A stretch of 64,000 bases of DNA, taken from Collybiopsis luxurians FD-317 M1 (Eukaryota; Basidiomycota; Agaricomycetes; Agaricales; Omphalotaceae). A program made the position numbers and the translations under genes. The stretch spans positions 140,706 through 204,705 of the forward strand of contig KN834844.1 of assembly GCA_000827265.1 (NCBI GenBank), written 5' to 3'. Below are positions 11,245-21,479 of the stretch, piece after piece; the first letter of the stretch is position 1; each line of letters starts with the position of its first letter. Below the pieces are notes generated by a model. It saw nothing but the letters and a program-made list of their open reading frames with translations, searched no databases and was not told where the DNA came from.

Positions 11245-11912
11245 TACCATTGTCCAGAGAACGCAGTCAAACCTTACGAAAAAAAGATAACCATGGGAAC
11301 TAGAACATAGAAGTTTGAAGGGATTAGCGTATGTTGAACAAGACCTCAGCCTAGCGACGCAGGGTAAATTACAAGCAAGGAACATCCAACTCGAGTATGG
11401 CGCACCAATAAACTCCTAGCACGCCGGACGATGAGTGATAAAGAATTCGCCGGGAAAGAGCAGGACGACTCACCAAACGACCGTGGCGAGCTTGGCAGAC
11501 TGTTGGTAAAAGGTGACGAGGTAGACATAGCCTGGAAAAAAAAAATAACAACTTCGTCAACGCTGAAACACCGAATATAAAGTTTTATCGTCGTTACCGG
11601 TATGGGTAATGAGAGCCTGGTGTATGAAATCGAACGACAAGACCGCAGCGACGAGGGAGCGAAGAGGCCAGTGGTCCTTGTGGTGTGTAAAGTAATACCA
11701 CCCTTGGATGGCCGATACTGTAACCAGATAGGTGAGATACGGCATTCGAGGGCAAGGTTGAAGAAGGGTAGAGGACCTCCGAGCAAAAGAGCAGCGACGG
11801 TGATACCGATGTACGCAGCGCCGAACCTGAAAAATCACAGATGCAGGAGTCGTCCAATGTTCAGAAGTAAAAACAACCCATACGTCTCATTCATCGAACC
11901 GAGAGACTCCAT
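11245..11912 (-). pseudogene. DUF6534 gene A copy B (5' half only, splice donor lost)
   Basis: Copy B keeps the start ATG (11912-11910), the first exons and the 10-nt microexon of gene A (IQGWYYFTHHKDHWPLRSLV, then the YVYLVTFYQQSAK-like exon). The donor after the exon ending LLFN has changed from GT to AT (ACATACGC for AATGTACGC). The homology ends near 11240, just after the next exon, so about half of the protein is missing. This end is also the boundary of the 9.3-kb tandem unit. Confidence 0.75.
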
Positions 11913-14815
11913 CTTGAAATGAGGGGCGGAAAACCTAAACGCAAGAGAAACGATGAGGGAGAACGAAGGAAGGAAAGAAAAAAAGCGGAGACTGAAAAAA
12001 AAGCACGGACCCACAAAGAAGCGGGAATAAACCGTAGAGAAGCAGGGGAAGAGTAGAGAAACGGACAGCAGACCAATCAAACAATCTGGGGAGCTTACCG
12101 TATTCGGTCATCCAAATTCTCGATCCGCCAGGCACCCCCCACAACGCCACTCTTTCAGTCTCTTTTTTTCTTCCTTTTAAATATCTTGACTCGTTCACGG
12201 CTCATATCGACGATCATCATTTGGCTGTAGCTGGCTGTAAGTCTGTATTTATCAACCTGGGTTCATCCTCGCCCGTGCTTTGCTCCGATTTGTGATTCGA
12301 GGTTCTGGAAGGGTGCTCCGAAGACGTAAAATATGAAATTTGGTTCAGGCGAGTGATGGATCAATGACAGAGAAGGAAAGAGAAGCAAGCCTGTTACGTT
12401 TGTCACGAATGACGCGAGGCAGCGCGTTCTGTGACTGTAACGTTTAAGGCCCCAACGTTAAACGTTGCATGGCGCTGGTGCATGTCTCCTCTTAACTATA
12501 AATCGGAACTGTAAGAGCTCTAGCTGTGGTATATACAGCAAGTCAAACAGCTCTTTTTGCCCAGCGTCGAATAAGATCTCATTATTTTTATTTCGGAGAT
12601 CCCCGAAACTGCGTTCTTCTTCTCGCCGACGGCACCATGCGTTCTCATTCAAAAAGATTCGAAAGTAGATCTCTCCCTAAATCCACAATCTTTAGCTAAA
12701 TCTCTCCATTACTGCCTGCCTTCTTAAATGAGTTGGTGACGCACATACACCCGAGTTCACATTTCCCGACTGCGACGGCATATACATTTCAACACTCTAT
12801 TCTTCACCGAATTTCTCTATCTTCCGTAGGACCTGCAAGTTGAGGACACACGACCAAAAGATATTGACAAACCCACCTCCAAAGCCACCCAATCCAGTTA
12901 CTGAGTTAGCCACCGAATTGGTGGTATCGCGTCGTACCAATGCATCACCGGTGTCTCCTCCCAAATCAATACGTCCATTGTTTACTTTTTGAACACCTCC
13001 AAGTTCTCGGTACAGTACACCGCTCACCTACTTACCTCCTCAAATCAAATGAATTCAGCTTCCACTCTACTTCTCCCCTCGAACCTTCTCCATACTTATT
13101 TACAAATTTCAAACCCAGCACCAATCGTCATCGGGACCTGATCGCCCTCCCGACAACCGTTTTGCTATCCCATCCAAACTCCGCTCATCGTTCATACAAT
13201 ACCCGTCCCACCGGTGCTCTGTCTTTAGCACGAAAACCTTTTTCGACTCCCACACTGCGTGTAGGTGACTCAACCTTACTTTCTAGGTTTGAATATCAAT
13301 TATCTCTCGAGGAACACGGGAGTGACCGACTCGGAGGGAATTGAAAGAAGGGAGGTCCGTGCGCTCGTTCGTTCCCTCGGCAGCTATTCACAGCATAACC
13401 TACCTACTTATTGATTCCGATTCCGAGATTCAAATCTCAGAATAACATAGGATATACTCAATGCGATATGTTAAATGTTGTGTAATGTGAAGCCACATCC
13501 GTTGAACTAATAAGGTCAAGTAGCTCAGTTGGTTAGAGCACTGACCTCAATACCTACTTACCTCCCTCGAATCAAATCAATCCAGCTTCCAGTCTACTTC
13601 TCCCCTCGAACTTCTCCGTACTTATTAATAAATCTCAAACCCAGCACCAATCGTGATTAGGACCTGATCGCCCTCTCGACAACCGTTTTGCTATCCCGTC
13701 CAAACTCCGCCCATCGTTCATACAATACTCGTCCCACCGGTGCTCTTTCTTCAACACGAAAGCCTTTTTCGACTCCCCCACTGCGCGCGGGTGACTCAAC
13801 CTTACTTTCCAGGTTTGAATATCAACTATCTCTTGAGGAACAAGGAGTGACTGACTCGGGAGGTTCACGAAGGGAGGTCCGTGTGCTCGTTCGTTCCCTC
13901 GGCAGCTATTCACAGCATAACCTACCTACTTATTGATTCCGATTCCGAGATCCAAATCTCAGGATAACATAGGATATACTCAGTGCGATACACTGTACTC
14001 GACGATCACTACCTACCCTAGTACCCGCTTCGATCTAGGTATCCTCAAACTCAATCGATTCTGGATCTCCCTTTACTACAATCTATGATCCCAGCTAAAG
14101 TTCGTGATATCCATTGAAAAAAAAAAAACAAAATAATCTTCAGTGGATGAGTATAGGGGGGTGAGATGGTAATGTTCCATTACTTCCAGCACCCCAAACT
14201 TGGTATGATCAAGACAGCTCAAGGCCTAATTTATATACTGCATGTTGACTCATGATGAATTACAATGACTGTACTATTATGGAAATAATTGGTTTTTGAA
14301 AATAATCCCTTTAATGCGATGTGCATTGTCAGGATCTGTGCACATCTGCAGAACTAGAGCTCACACTCATAACTCGGGAGCCCATGGTAGAGATTGACTC
14401 ATATCAGTTTCATAGCATATACTCTGTACAAGCTAGCCGCTACATAGAATGCTGTAAGTTGAAGTAACTTCACATGGCATGGCATATTATTTTCTTATTC
14501 ATGCATAAAAGTAACACAAAATGTAGCATAGCCTTAAAAAAAAGCCCAGTAAATAGGTATCTGTCATTAAATCAAACTTCCGAAAGTTATTCCCCAAAAG
14601 AACTCCTTCAGGCCTGATCAGGCATCTTGTGTCTCATAGCCATCATGATTAACATGCGTAGGACAGCAATGGAGCTGCATTTCCATCCGGATGCTGCTTA
14701 ATCGATGCACTTTCATGTTTTCTTCATAAGTTTAGTGTAAGGTCATTGTATCCTTTCATCGACGTTATCAAGTTGCTCACCTGTACAGTGTTAAACCTAC
14801 TGTATAGTAACACTT
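11913..14815. other. Non-coding upstream module behind copy B, with an internal tandem duplication
   Basis: This is homologous to 2490-4855. About 430 bp (13125-13460) are repeated at 13553-13980, and the junction holds foreign sequence including a tRNA-like half (13514-13551). One minus-strand frame at 12797-13027 is open here but interrupted by TGA in the unit I copy (near 3510), so I do not call it a gene. The retrotransposon LTR of unit I is absent at the equivalent site. Confidence 0.5.
13514..13551 (+). other. 5' half of a tRNA-like sequence at a duplication junction
   Basis: GGTCAAG is followed by TA, a D arm GCTC-AGTTGGTTA-GAGC with perfect 4-bp pairing, A, and CTGAC as the 5' side of an anticodon stem. 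The A-box TAGCTCAGTTGG fits the RNA polymerase III consensus. The similarity stops after about 38 nt, and no T arm or 3' acceptor strand follows. It is therefore a tRNA fragment or the head of a tRNA-derived element, not a tRNA gene. Confidence 0.6.
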
Positions 14816-15340
14816 TATGGCTATTACACTGTAGACATTTGTCTATGGCGCGTTGCGCAACCGATATTTCAACAACGCCTAACATTTCATAGGGATATCC
14901 GTCGCCTTGATTCCTCTTTCATCTTAGATGTGAACACCGCTCGCATTCCATGCAACATGTTACTGATCATGGAAATTGTACATTCAGGATTAGCGATAAG
15001 AGCGTCCAAAACCTTGGTTACGCTAACTCAAGTTTGATTCCTGTCCCCAGATACCAACACTGGCTTACCGCCAGATTACATTATTATCGTCCTTAACACA
15101 CGAGCTGATGTTGTTGAATGTGTGTACAGCGATTATGCATCAATTTATACAGTGCTGTTTCTGTCTTGATTCTGTTGGTACTGTTCAGCCACATTTTAGA
15201 TATCTGTCAATCAATGTTGGGTGTCTCAACTTGTGGGCAGAACGTCGTTTTACTACTTGTAACTGCGGAAGAAATGTAAAAGGTCTATTTAAAGGCTATG
15301 GTTTAGAAACCTTTCTTACTCTCTTGCTTCAATGAAGCAA
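14816..15340 (+). pseudogene. Dead seven-helix gene copy (unit II)
   Basis: This is the counterpart of 5587-6115, with TAG at 14832-14834 where unit I has TAA and the live gene at 30.3 kb has Gln. It lacks the LTR insertion. The frame is broken elsewhere as in unit I. Confidence 0.55.
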
Positions 15341-15341
15341 G

Positions 15342-15845
15342 ATCGGTGTCATCGCCCTTAAACCACACAGTGGACATGAAGCTGCTCCCTGTCAACTGTG
15401 TAGTTTATGGGCGATGACACCGATTCACGGCTCAGTTCCGGCTCCTGGTCACTTCGATCGCTTCCGATCAATGGCTTCGACAACCCCAGTATGACTAGCT
15501 CTGCACATAACAATCCTTTACATTCAACGCCAGGTGGAGGGACAATCAGTTTTTGGTTCAATGGTATGACTGAGACCTTGGAAATCGTTGAAAGTAATAG
15601 CTTCGGATTCAGAATCTTTCTTTCTGGGAGTATATAGGACCGTGGATGATAGTGGACTACCAGGTACTGCCCTGCCTCAGGTCCAGTGCCATCTCGATGG
15701 TCAAGCTTTAATGATCTTTCCCATCGATGTCATATCCAACAACAACGTGATTGCTTGCCTTCTCAACGATGTGGTCGGCATTGAGCGATCTCCAGGGGAG
15801 CACGAGCTTCTAATCAATATTGTAAACTCTAACCTCGCTTCATGA
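15342..15845 (+). pseudogene. Relic of the beta-sandwich ectodomain gene (unit II)
   Basis: It opens inside a decayed palindrome (about 15342-15424). Two overlapping frames carry GDDTDSRLSSGSWSL with GGGTISFWFNG, and then FFLGVYRTVDDSGLPGTA, HLDGQALMIFP and SPGEHELLIN. The second frame is longer than in unit I because unit I carries extra small indels. No membrane helix or signal peptide was found nearby, so I call it a relic. Confidence 0.4.
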
Positions 15846-16079
15846 GATAAAGCACCCAAAATACGCATAGAGCGTCACTTTGATACATGTCGAAACTAGT
15901 TGGGTTCTTTTTGATCATCTTTCTCCGGCTCGTTCCATGAAATAAATTGACCAAAATGTGTGCCACCTCAAGCTGAATTCCAAAATGTATCAGTACATCA
16001 TGCAGGCATGAGCTTTTGTAGGTGCTCTGAAGTTTCTAACTCTCACAGTCACTTATTATGAATAAAAATAACCCAGAAT

Positions 16080-16660
16080 AAATTGGTTTTGCCCGAGCAT
16101 TGTGTAGTGGTCTACCGCACGGGCTTTAAAATCTATAGGTGTATTGATCCTTCTATCTCCTGTTACCTCTATTCATTTTCTGAAGTGCTTTCTCTCCAGA
16201 AATACTTTTTCTGTCGAATTAAATGTCATCAATTTCATTTGGTTGACTTTAACATTATCATGTTCTATCTCACGTGGCTTATACTCGTACCCATCCGGTT
16301 GCTCACCTGCGGGTGTTGTTGATATCCAGGATGCCGTGATTTAGGTGCATTTCCTGAAACTCTGATATTCCTATAAATATTTGTTCTTCAGTGGGAAGTA
16401 CGAGTCTCCCCGGGTCACTTTTGCTAAAAGTAACGGTCAATATGGCGTATTTGTAGTCTTAATTCCCATTAGATTGTCAATCTGATCATACACATTTTCA
16501 GTCAAACTCAAATGTCATATTTTCGACGTGATCGCAGCGTCCATATATGGACCTTAATCTTCTCATGCCCCGCGACATCGAAACATATCTGTTGGAATCC
16601 TTGAACCTGCCCAATCTAGGGCGGCTACCTTTTGAATGTTTTAGCATTTCAAATTCATAT
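16080..16660 (-). pseudogene. Unrecognised minus-strand gene, unit II copy with frameshift
   Basis: This is the counterpart of 6845-7442. At the position where unit I reads NHGIWIS, this copy has one extra base (16330-16340) and shifts frame. That supports decay of the unit II copy relative to unit I. Confidence 0.4.
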
Positions 16661-16734
16661 AAGTACTAGTGCTAGTTGTTAAACGTGCTTCCCATACACT
16701 TCCCATTCCTTAGTGTATTCTTTTCGCTAAGTCC

Positions 16735-18412
16735 ATGGCCACTTCAGTCGCGCCTAGTGGACTTCCACCTGTACCTCCTGATATTGCTGCTATGTAAGCT
16801 ATCGACCTTCATTTTCAATATGGTTTGAGGTTAACTGCCCGATTTCTGCTAGTGTCGGATCCCAGGTAGTTAAATGACCAAATGCGGTCGATCTTTATCC
16901 CCGAGCATTCAACATTGACTATGATTTCTAGCTCGTTGGAATATTCTTCAATTTCTGTCTCTACGGTGTTCTTGCAATTCAAGCATGTATGCGGTATTCA
17001 TTGCTTTTGCAATATCTGCTTAATCTCCTTTCGTTTTAGATATCTATCATATTGCTTTTCCTCAAGATGCTTTTCGAATCAAAGCACTAGGTTAAATGGA
17101 CCAAATACTGAAACGCAATATTATAGCAGGCTGAGACTGTTTCCCAGTGTACTCTGTTGTGGCCTTTGAAACAGCTCAAACGATTATAACTGGCGTTGAA
17201 GGATTCAGGTGGTTTGCTGCTGGCTTTGGGAACATGCTTGTAGTGGCCAAACCTGGTCTTGGTCCGCTTTGTGTCCCAATCATGGGATCTATAATGGCAT
17301 TGACAGTCCAAGTATTTTTCTGCTACCGAATCTAAAAGATTCAGAAATCTGCGTGGTGGTTATCAATTGTCATTGCTGCTGTCAGTCTCCTTAGGGTCAT
17401 ATCTTGCCTTTGATTGACTTGTCACTTCTTCAAGGTTTCCATAATTTCCGCAGTGTCTGGAATCATTGGGGGCGCCACAGTGAGCTAGAACACCTTGACT
17501 ATAGTATTGGTATCAACTTTTACCCTAGTCTTTTAATGAAGCCGTCTCACAACTCCAGGACCAACATACAGTTGTAAATGTGCGCTTTTACAGATTCTCT
17601 ACTTATAAGTAATTTGATATTTGGAGGACTTAATAGCTTTGGCTTATTGGCGATGTTGTTGCCGATGTTAGTATAGCAATAGCAATGACTTTCTTGGTGT
17701 GTTCCTTGAGAAATTGCTTCGGTATTTTGTTAACCAGTTTCTGTAGCTTCTCCGCGCAGCTGACAAAAGACATCACCAGACTTTCAGGATGGTTACGAGA
17801 ATAATTCAGTTGACAGTAGAGACGAACACAGTGTCTTGTGTGTAACATTCTCCACACTGCTTTATTGTCTAATATTTGTTGTATAGCTATTCTGGCTATT
17901 TTGACCCTAGCTCTTTATTCAGTGCGTCCATTGAGTATTCTCATGTTTTATTTCGCCGTGCCTAAAATTTCCTTTCAATGTGGAAAGAGTGTGACTTACT
18001 TCTTATGCCCGTAAGTGTTTCCCTTTGTATAATGTTTGTTGTTATCAACATTGTTGTAACTTCGGATTCGGGGACATAGTGCCATGCTCCTTGGAAAGTC
18101 GTGCGTCATACGGTCATTTGTCCTATCTGTTATTAACTCGTACTTGTAGTTATGCCAATTCATTACTCATCTCATTTAACAACCGTGCATATGTGCTCAA
18201 AGAGGCAGAGACAGTAGTACCAAATCAATCTTCCAACGGGGGCTCTGCTATTCGGTTCACAGCTGGTCTAACAGTCAGTTCCCATACTTGCCAACTAGAC
18301 TCCATTAAGTTACAGTCTGTAATTATGACAGTTTCATTCAGGGACTAATAACTGTATCCAGCCCAAGATGTCTTATGCCGAGGTTCTGCCTGAGGAGGAT
18401 GTCAAGGTGTAG
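16735..18412 (+). pseudogene. DUF6534 second-subfamily gene, unit II copy (nonsense codon and lost donor)
   Basis: All 14 exons of the 7522-9201 gene can be aligned, including the 13-nt microexon at 16853-16865. Codon 122, Trp in unit I (CYRIWK), is TAA at 17333-17335 (TGG to TAA, two substitutions). The donor after exon 10 is TTGAGT at 17931 instead of GTGAGT. Either change would truncate the protein. Other exons remain close to unit I, so the gene died recently or is kept as a short product. Transcript data could separate these. Confidence 0.85.
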
Positions 18413-19250
18413 TTTCAATATGATATCATGAACTGGAATGGGGTTTCATTCATGGAGGCCAAGGATTTATTGGATTCTACTGTGTATCTGGACTGGTATT
18501 ATTGAAATATTTTGGAAGCATTTCATTTTCAAATTGCTTAAATATAAAGAATAGTAGCTACTATGTGGCCAGCAATCTGTTTGAGATACCCCAGGTTGCA
18601 TTTTCATCCCAGGCAACGGAAACGGCAATAGAGATTAAGAGCCTGAGAATAGTCAACCAAATTTTTCCACTCAACTTTGGCAGGTAAATTTTTCAAGGAA
18701 GAGTTCAGTTGCCTTCTCAGTAACTAGGCTAGCCCCTCGACTTGGCCTTGAATCCTGCAGAAAGCCAACCTGCATGAAATGCCTGGAGCTGCTTACAACT
18801 GGCTCAATATTGGATCATCGTGGAAACACTAGTCACGGCCTTTTGGAATGAAGTAGAAAAGGTGTCTGAAGCTTTACACTACTTCTATGAATTCAAGACA
18901 CCATCCTCCAGTCTGTGAAACAGATTTTCCTTTGGAAAAGGAGAAAGACTGAAGCCATCACATGTCCCCCAAGTAACCAATTAGCCTCCCAAAGGGACGA
19001 AAATTATCTTATCCAAGACCCTTCATTCCCTTTGATAACGTAAGCCGAGCCGAAATCGAAGTCAAATCCTGGTGGAAGGAAATTTGACTTACTGCCTAAT
19101 TCTGTCTGAGGCATCTGTGGTAAGGTGTGGGTGGGACCGGGACCCAAATGCGACGACGACAAGCAGAACCTTCACAGAATTGAAGTCGCAAACTCATCTA
19201 TCTATTCGGAAGAAGTAAATACACTGCTCATTTGAATACATAACCTTTCA

Positions 19251-20110
19251 TCAACCAATGTGTGGTCGACCTTTGCTGGGAGAACCCTTATATTTCTCAT
19301 CAAGTTTGACTATCTCCTCCTCCAGCTTCCCAATAGCTTCAGCCGACAATACCGTGTCGAGTACAATCGACCCATCTGGCAGCCTCCCAAACATCTGCAC
19401 AACATCTTTACCCTTTTTTCGTACTCGTGCAGCATCCGATATCCACAAATAATCTTGAACACTCCAACTTTCGACCAATATATTTCAATTAGACGCCAGC
19501 TTGAAGCATTTAAAATGATAAGCAGAATGACTCCTTCATCTTCTCCTCCGTCCGTAAAAGCCAGAATCCCTGTTAGTCGTTTGAAGAAGACACCGACATC
19601 GAATTTTCAGAATGTATTCCGAGCTTATGAAAAGATTTGCGTCAGTTCGGTGAGTTTAGCGTTCTGAATGAGCGCCACAGGTAGGAGGGTTATTGGCAGC
19701 AACGCGAGATAATTATGAGGTAAGTGAGATAGATTTACTTTGGGGAAGGATGCGAAAAAATGTCGGAAAGAGGCTAAGGATTGAATCATGACATTTTTGT
19801 TAGTCAAAGGATCACCCTCATATAACATCTAGAGTAGGAGGAATTTGCAATTATTCTCTAGTTTTCGGATTTGCGAGATACTTGCTTTGACGATCCAGAG
19901 GAGATGAAGAGCAGCGGAAGAGGATCGGAAGGCAAGCAGATGAGAGAGACAAAAACTTCACGGAGAAGCAGCTCGGTGATGTCTTTGAGGGACCACAGCA
20001 ACGTTGCACTGACCAAATGAAGAAAGGATGAAAGTGCATCAATAAGCAGTCATCTGAACGAGATTAGAGATGCGGGCGCATTGCCGTCCTAGGCTTTTTG
20101 CTCATGACAT
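19251..20110 (-). CDS. Unrecognised multi-exon gene, unit II copy
   Basis: This is the counterpart of 10040-10880. The last exon-like frame (19478-19251) is longer here (SDAARVRKKGKDVVQMFGRL, then IVLDTVLSAEAIGKLEEEIV). The GDPLTNKNV exon recurs at about 19926-19739. Splice joins are as uncertain as in unit I. The family is not recognised. Confidence 0.35.
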
Positions 20111-20404
20111 CTGCGAAACACGAGATGCCCTATCAGGGCCCCCTGGAGTCTGGAAGATTTGTTCAAGAGATAAGTTTAGGAAGTTTCATTTAGAAACTTT
20201 GTTTTGTGTCGTCCCAACAACCTGATGGGGGATGGGAGATATAATTGGCGCAATTTAGTTGATTAAAATAACTCAGGGGCGTGAGTTCCAATAGTGAAGT
20301 GGCTTGTGCTTTTAAGGATGCTTTATATATCTTGGGATCAATTCTGACTTGATAATCAACTGCTGAGCTAGCAGAACATTGGGAGAATCGCTCTGCATTA
20401 AAAA

Positions 20405-21478
20405 TTCTTAACCCACGGTTGAGTATGTATGATATACACTATGTATGGCAGTTCACTTCTGTCTAAATTAAGTGTTCTAGGATGTACGATTGTCCGGAGA
20501 ATGCAGTCAAACCTTACGATAAAAAGATAACCATGGGAACTAGAACATAGAAGTTTGAAGGGATTAGCGTATGTGGACCAAGACCTCAGCCTAGGCGACG
20601 CAGGGTAAAGTACAAGCAAGGAACATCCAACTTGAGTATGGCGTATCAATAGACTCCTAGCACACCAGACAATGAGTGATAAAAAATTGGCCGGGGGAAG
20701 AGCAGGACGACTCACCAAACGAGGGTAGCGAGCTTCGCAGACTGATGGCAGTGTTGCAAGCTGAAGTCACTTGCCTTATTTGTACATTCACGGCTTAGTC
20801 AGCCAGAGATATCTCGACCCACCAGGAGCTTAGTCAGCCTCTGCTGGAAGGAGATTAGTAATCACCAGATTCTCATGACTCGTAGTTTATTACACTGCCA
20901 CCTCAGCGTTCATTCTCTTACACTGTCGCTGAGGTGAGACTTCTATAGATCATTCCTTTTATTTATAGTACTGATCATGTACCTAGAACTTACTTTTATA
21001 ATAGGTACATAATACAGCATTCATTCTCTTACACTGTCGCTGAGAACTTACTTTTATAATAGGCAGAATGTAACGTAACAAGGTAGACATAGCCTACGAG
21101 AAAAAATTTCTGTCTACACCAAAAACACTAAATATGAACTTTTGTTGTCGTTACCGGTATGAGTAATGAGAGCCTAGTGTGTGAAATCAAAGGACAAGAC
21201 TGCAACAACGAGGGAGCGAAGAGGCCAGTGGTCCTTGTGGTGCGTAAAGTAATACCACCCTTGGATGGCCGATACTGTAACCAGATAGGGTGAGATATTC
21301 GGATTCGAAAATGGAGTTGAAGAAGGGTGAAGGACCTCCGAGTAAAAGAGCAGCGACTGTGATACCGATGTACGCAGCGCCGAACCTAAAAAAATCACAG
21401 ATGCGGGTGCCGTCGAATGATGAGAAGTAAAAAAAAAAGGCATACGTCTCGTTCATTGAACCGAGAGACTCTATCTTG
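20405..21478 (-). pseudogene. DUF6534 gene A copy C (start lost, nonsense, insertion in exon 4)
   Basis: The initiator ATG of gene A is ATA here (the next in-frame Met is codon 7). Exon 3 has TAG at 21176-21174 in place of the Gln of FIHQALITH. Exon 4 is split by a 329-bp insertion (20752-21080). The copy ends near 20470 at the same breakpoint as copy B. Three independent lesions make it a clear pseudogene. Confidence 0.85.
20752..21080. mobile_element. LTR-like insertion in exon 4 of copy C, about 329 bp
   Basis: It starts TGTTGCAAG and ends GTAACGTAACA and interrupts sequence that is continuous in gene A and copy B. Internally, tcattctcttacactgtcgc occurs twice (20909 and 21020 regions), as does acttacttttataatagg (about 20987 and 21047), a local tandem duplication. 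No clear target-site duplication is seen, and a few bases of the exon are missing, so the borders are uncertain. Confidence 0.5.
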
Positions 21479-21479
21479 A

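Noticed and set aside
12797..13027. Gly-rich minus-strand ORF (GGFGGGFVNIF) in the module
   Set aside because: The unit I counterpart has an in-frame TGA and the C and E modules do not preserve it.
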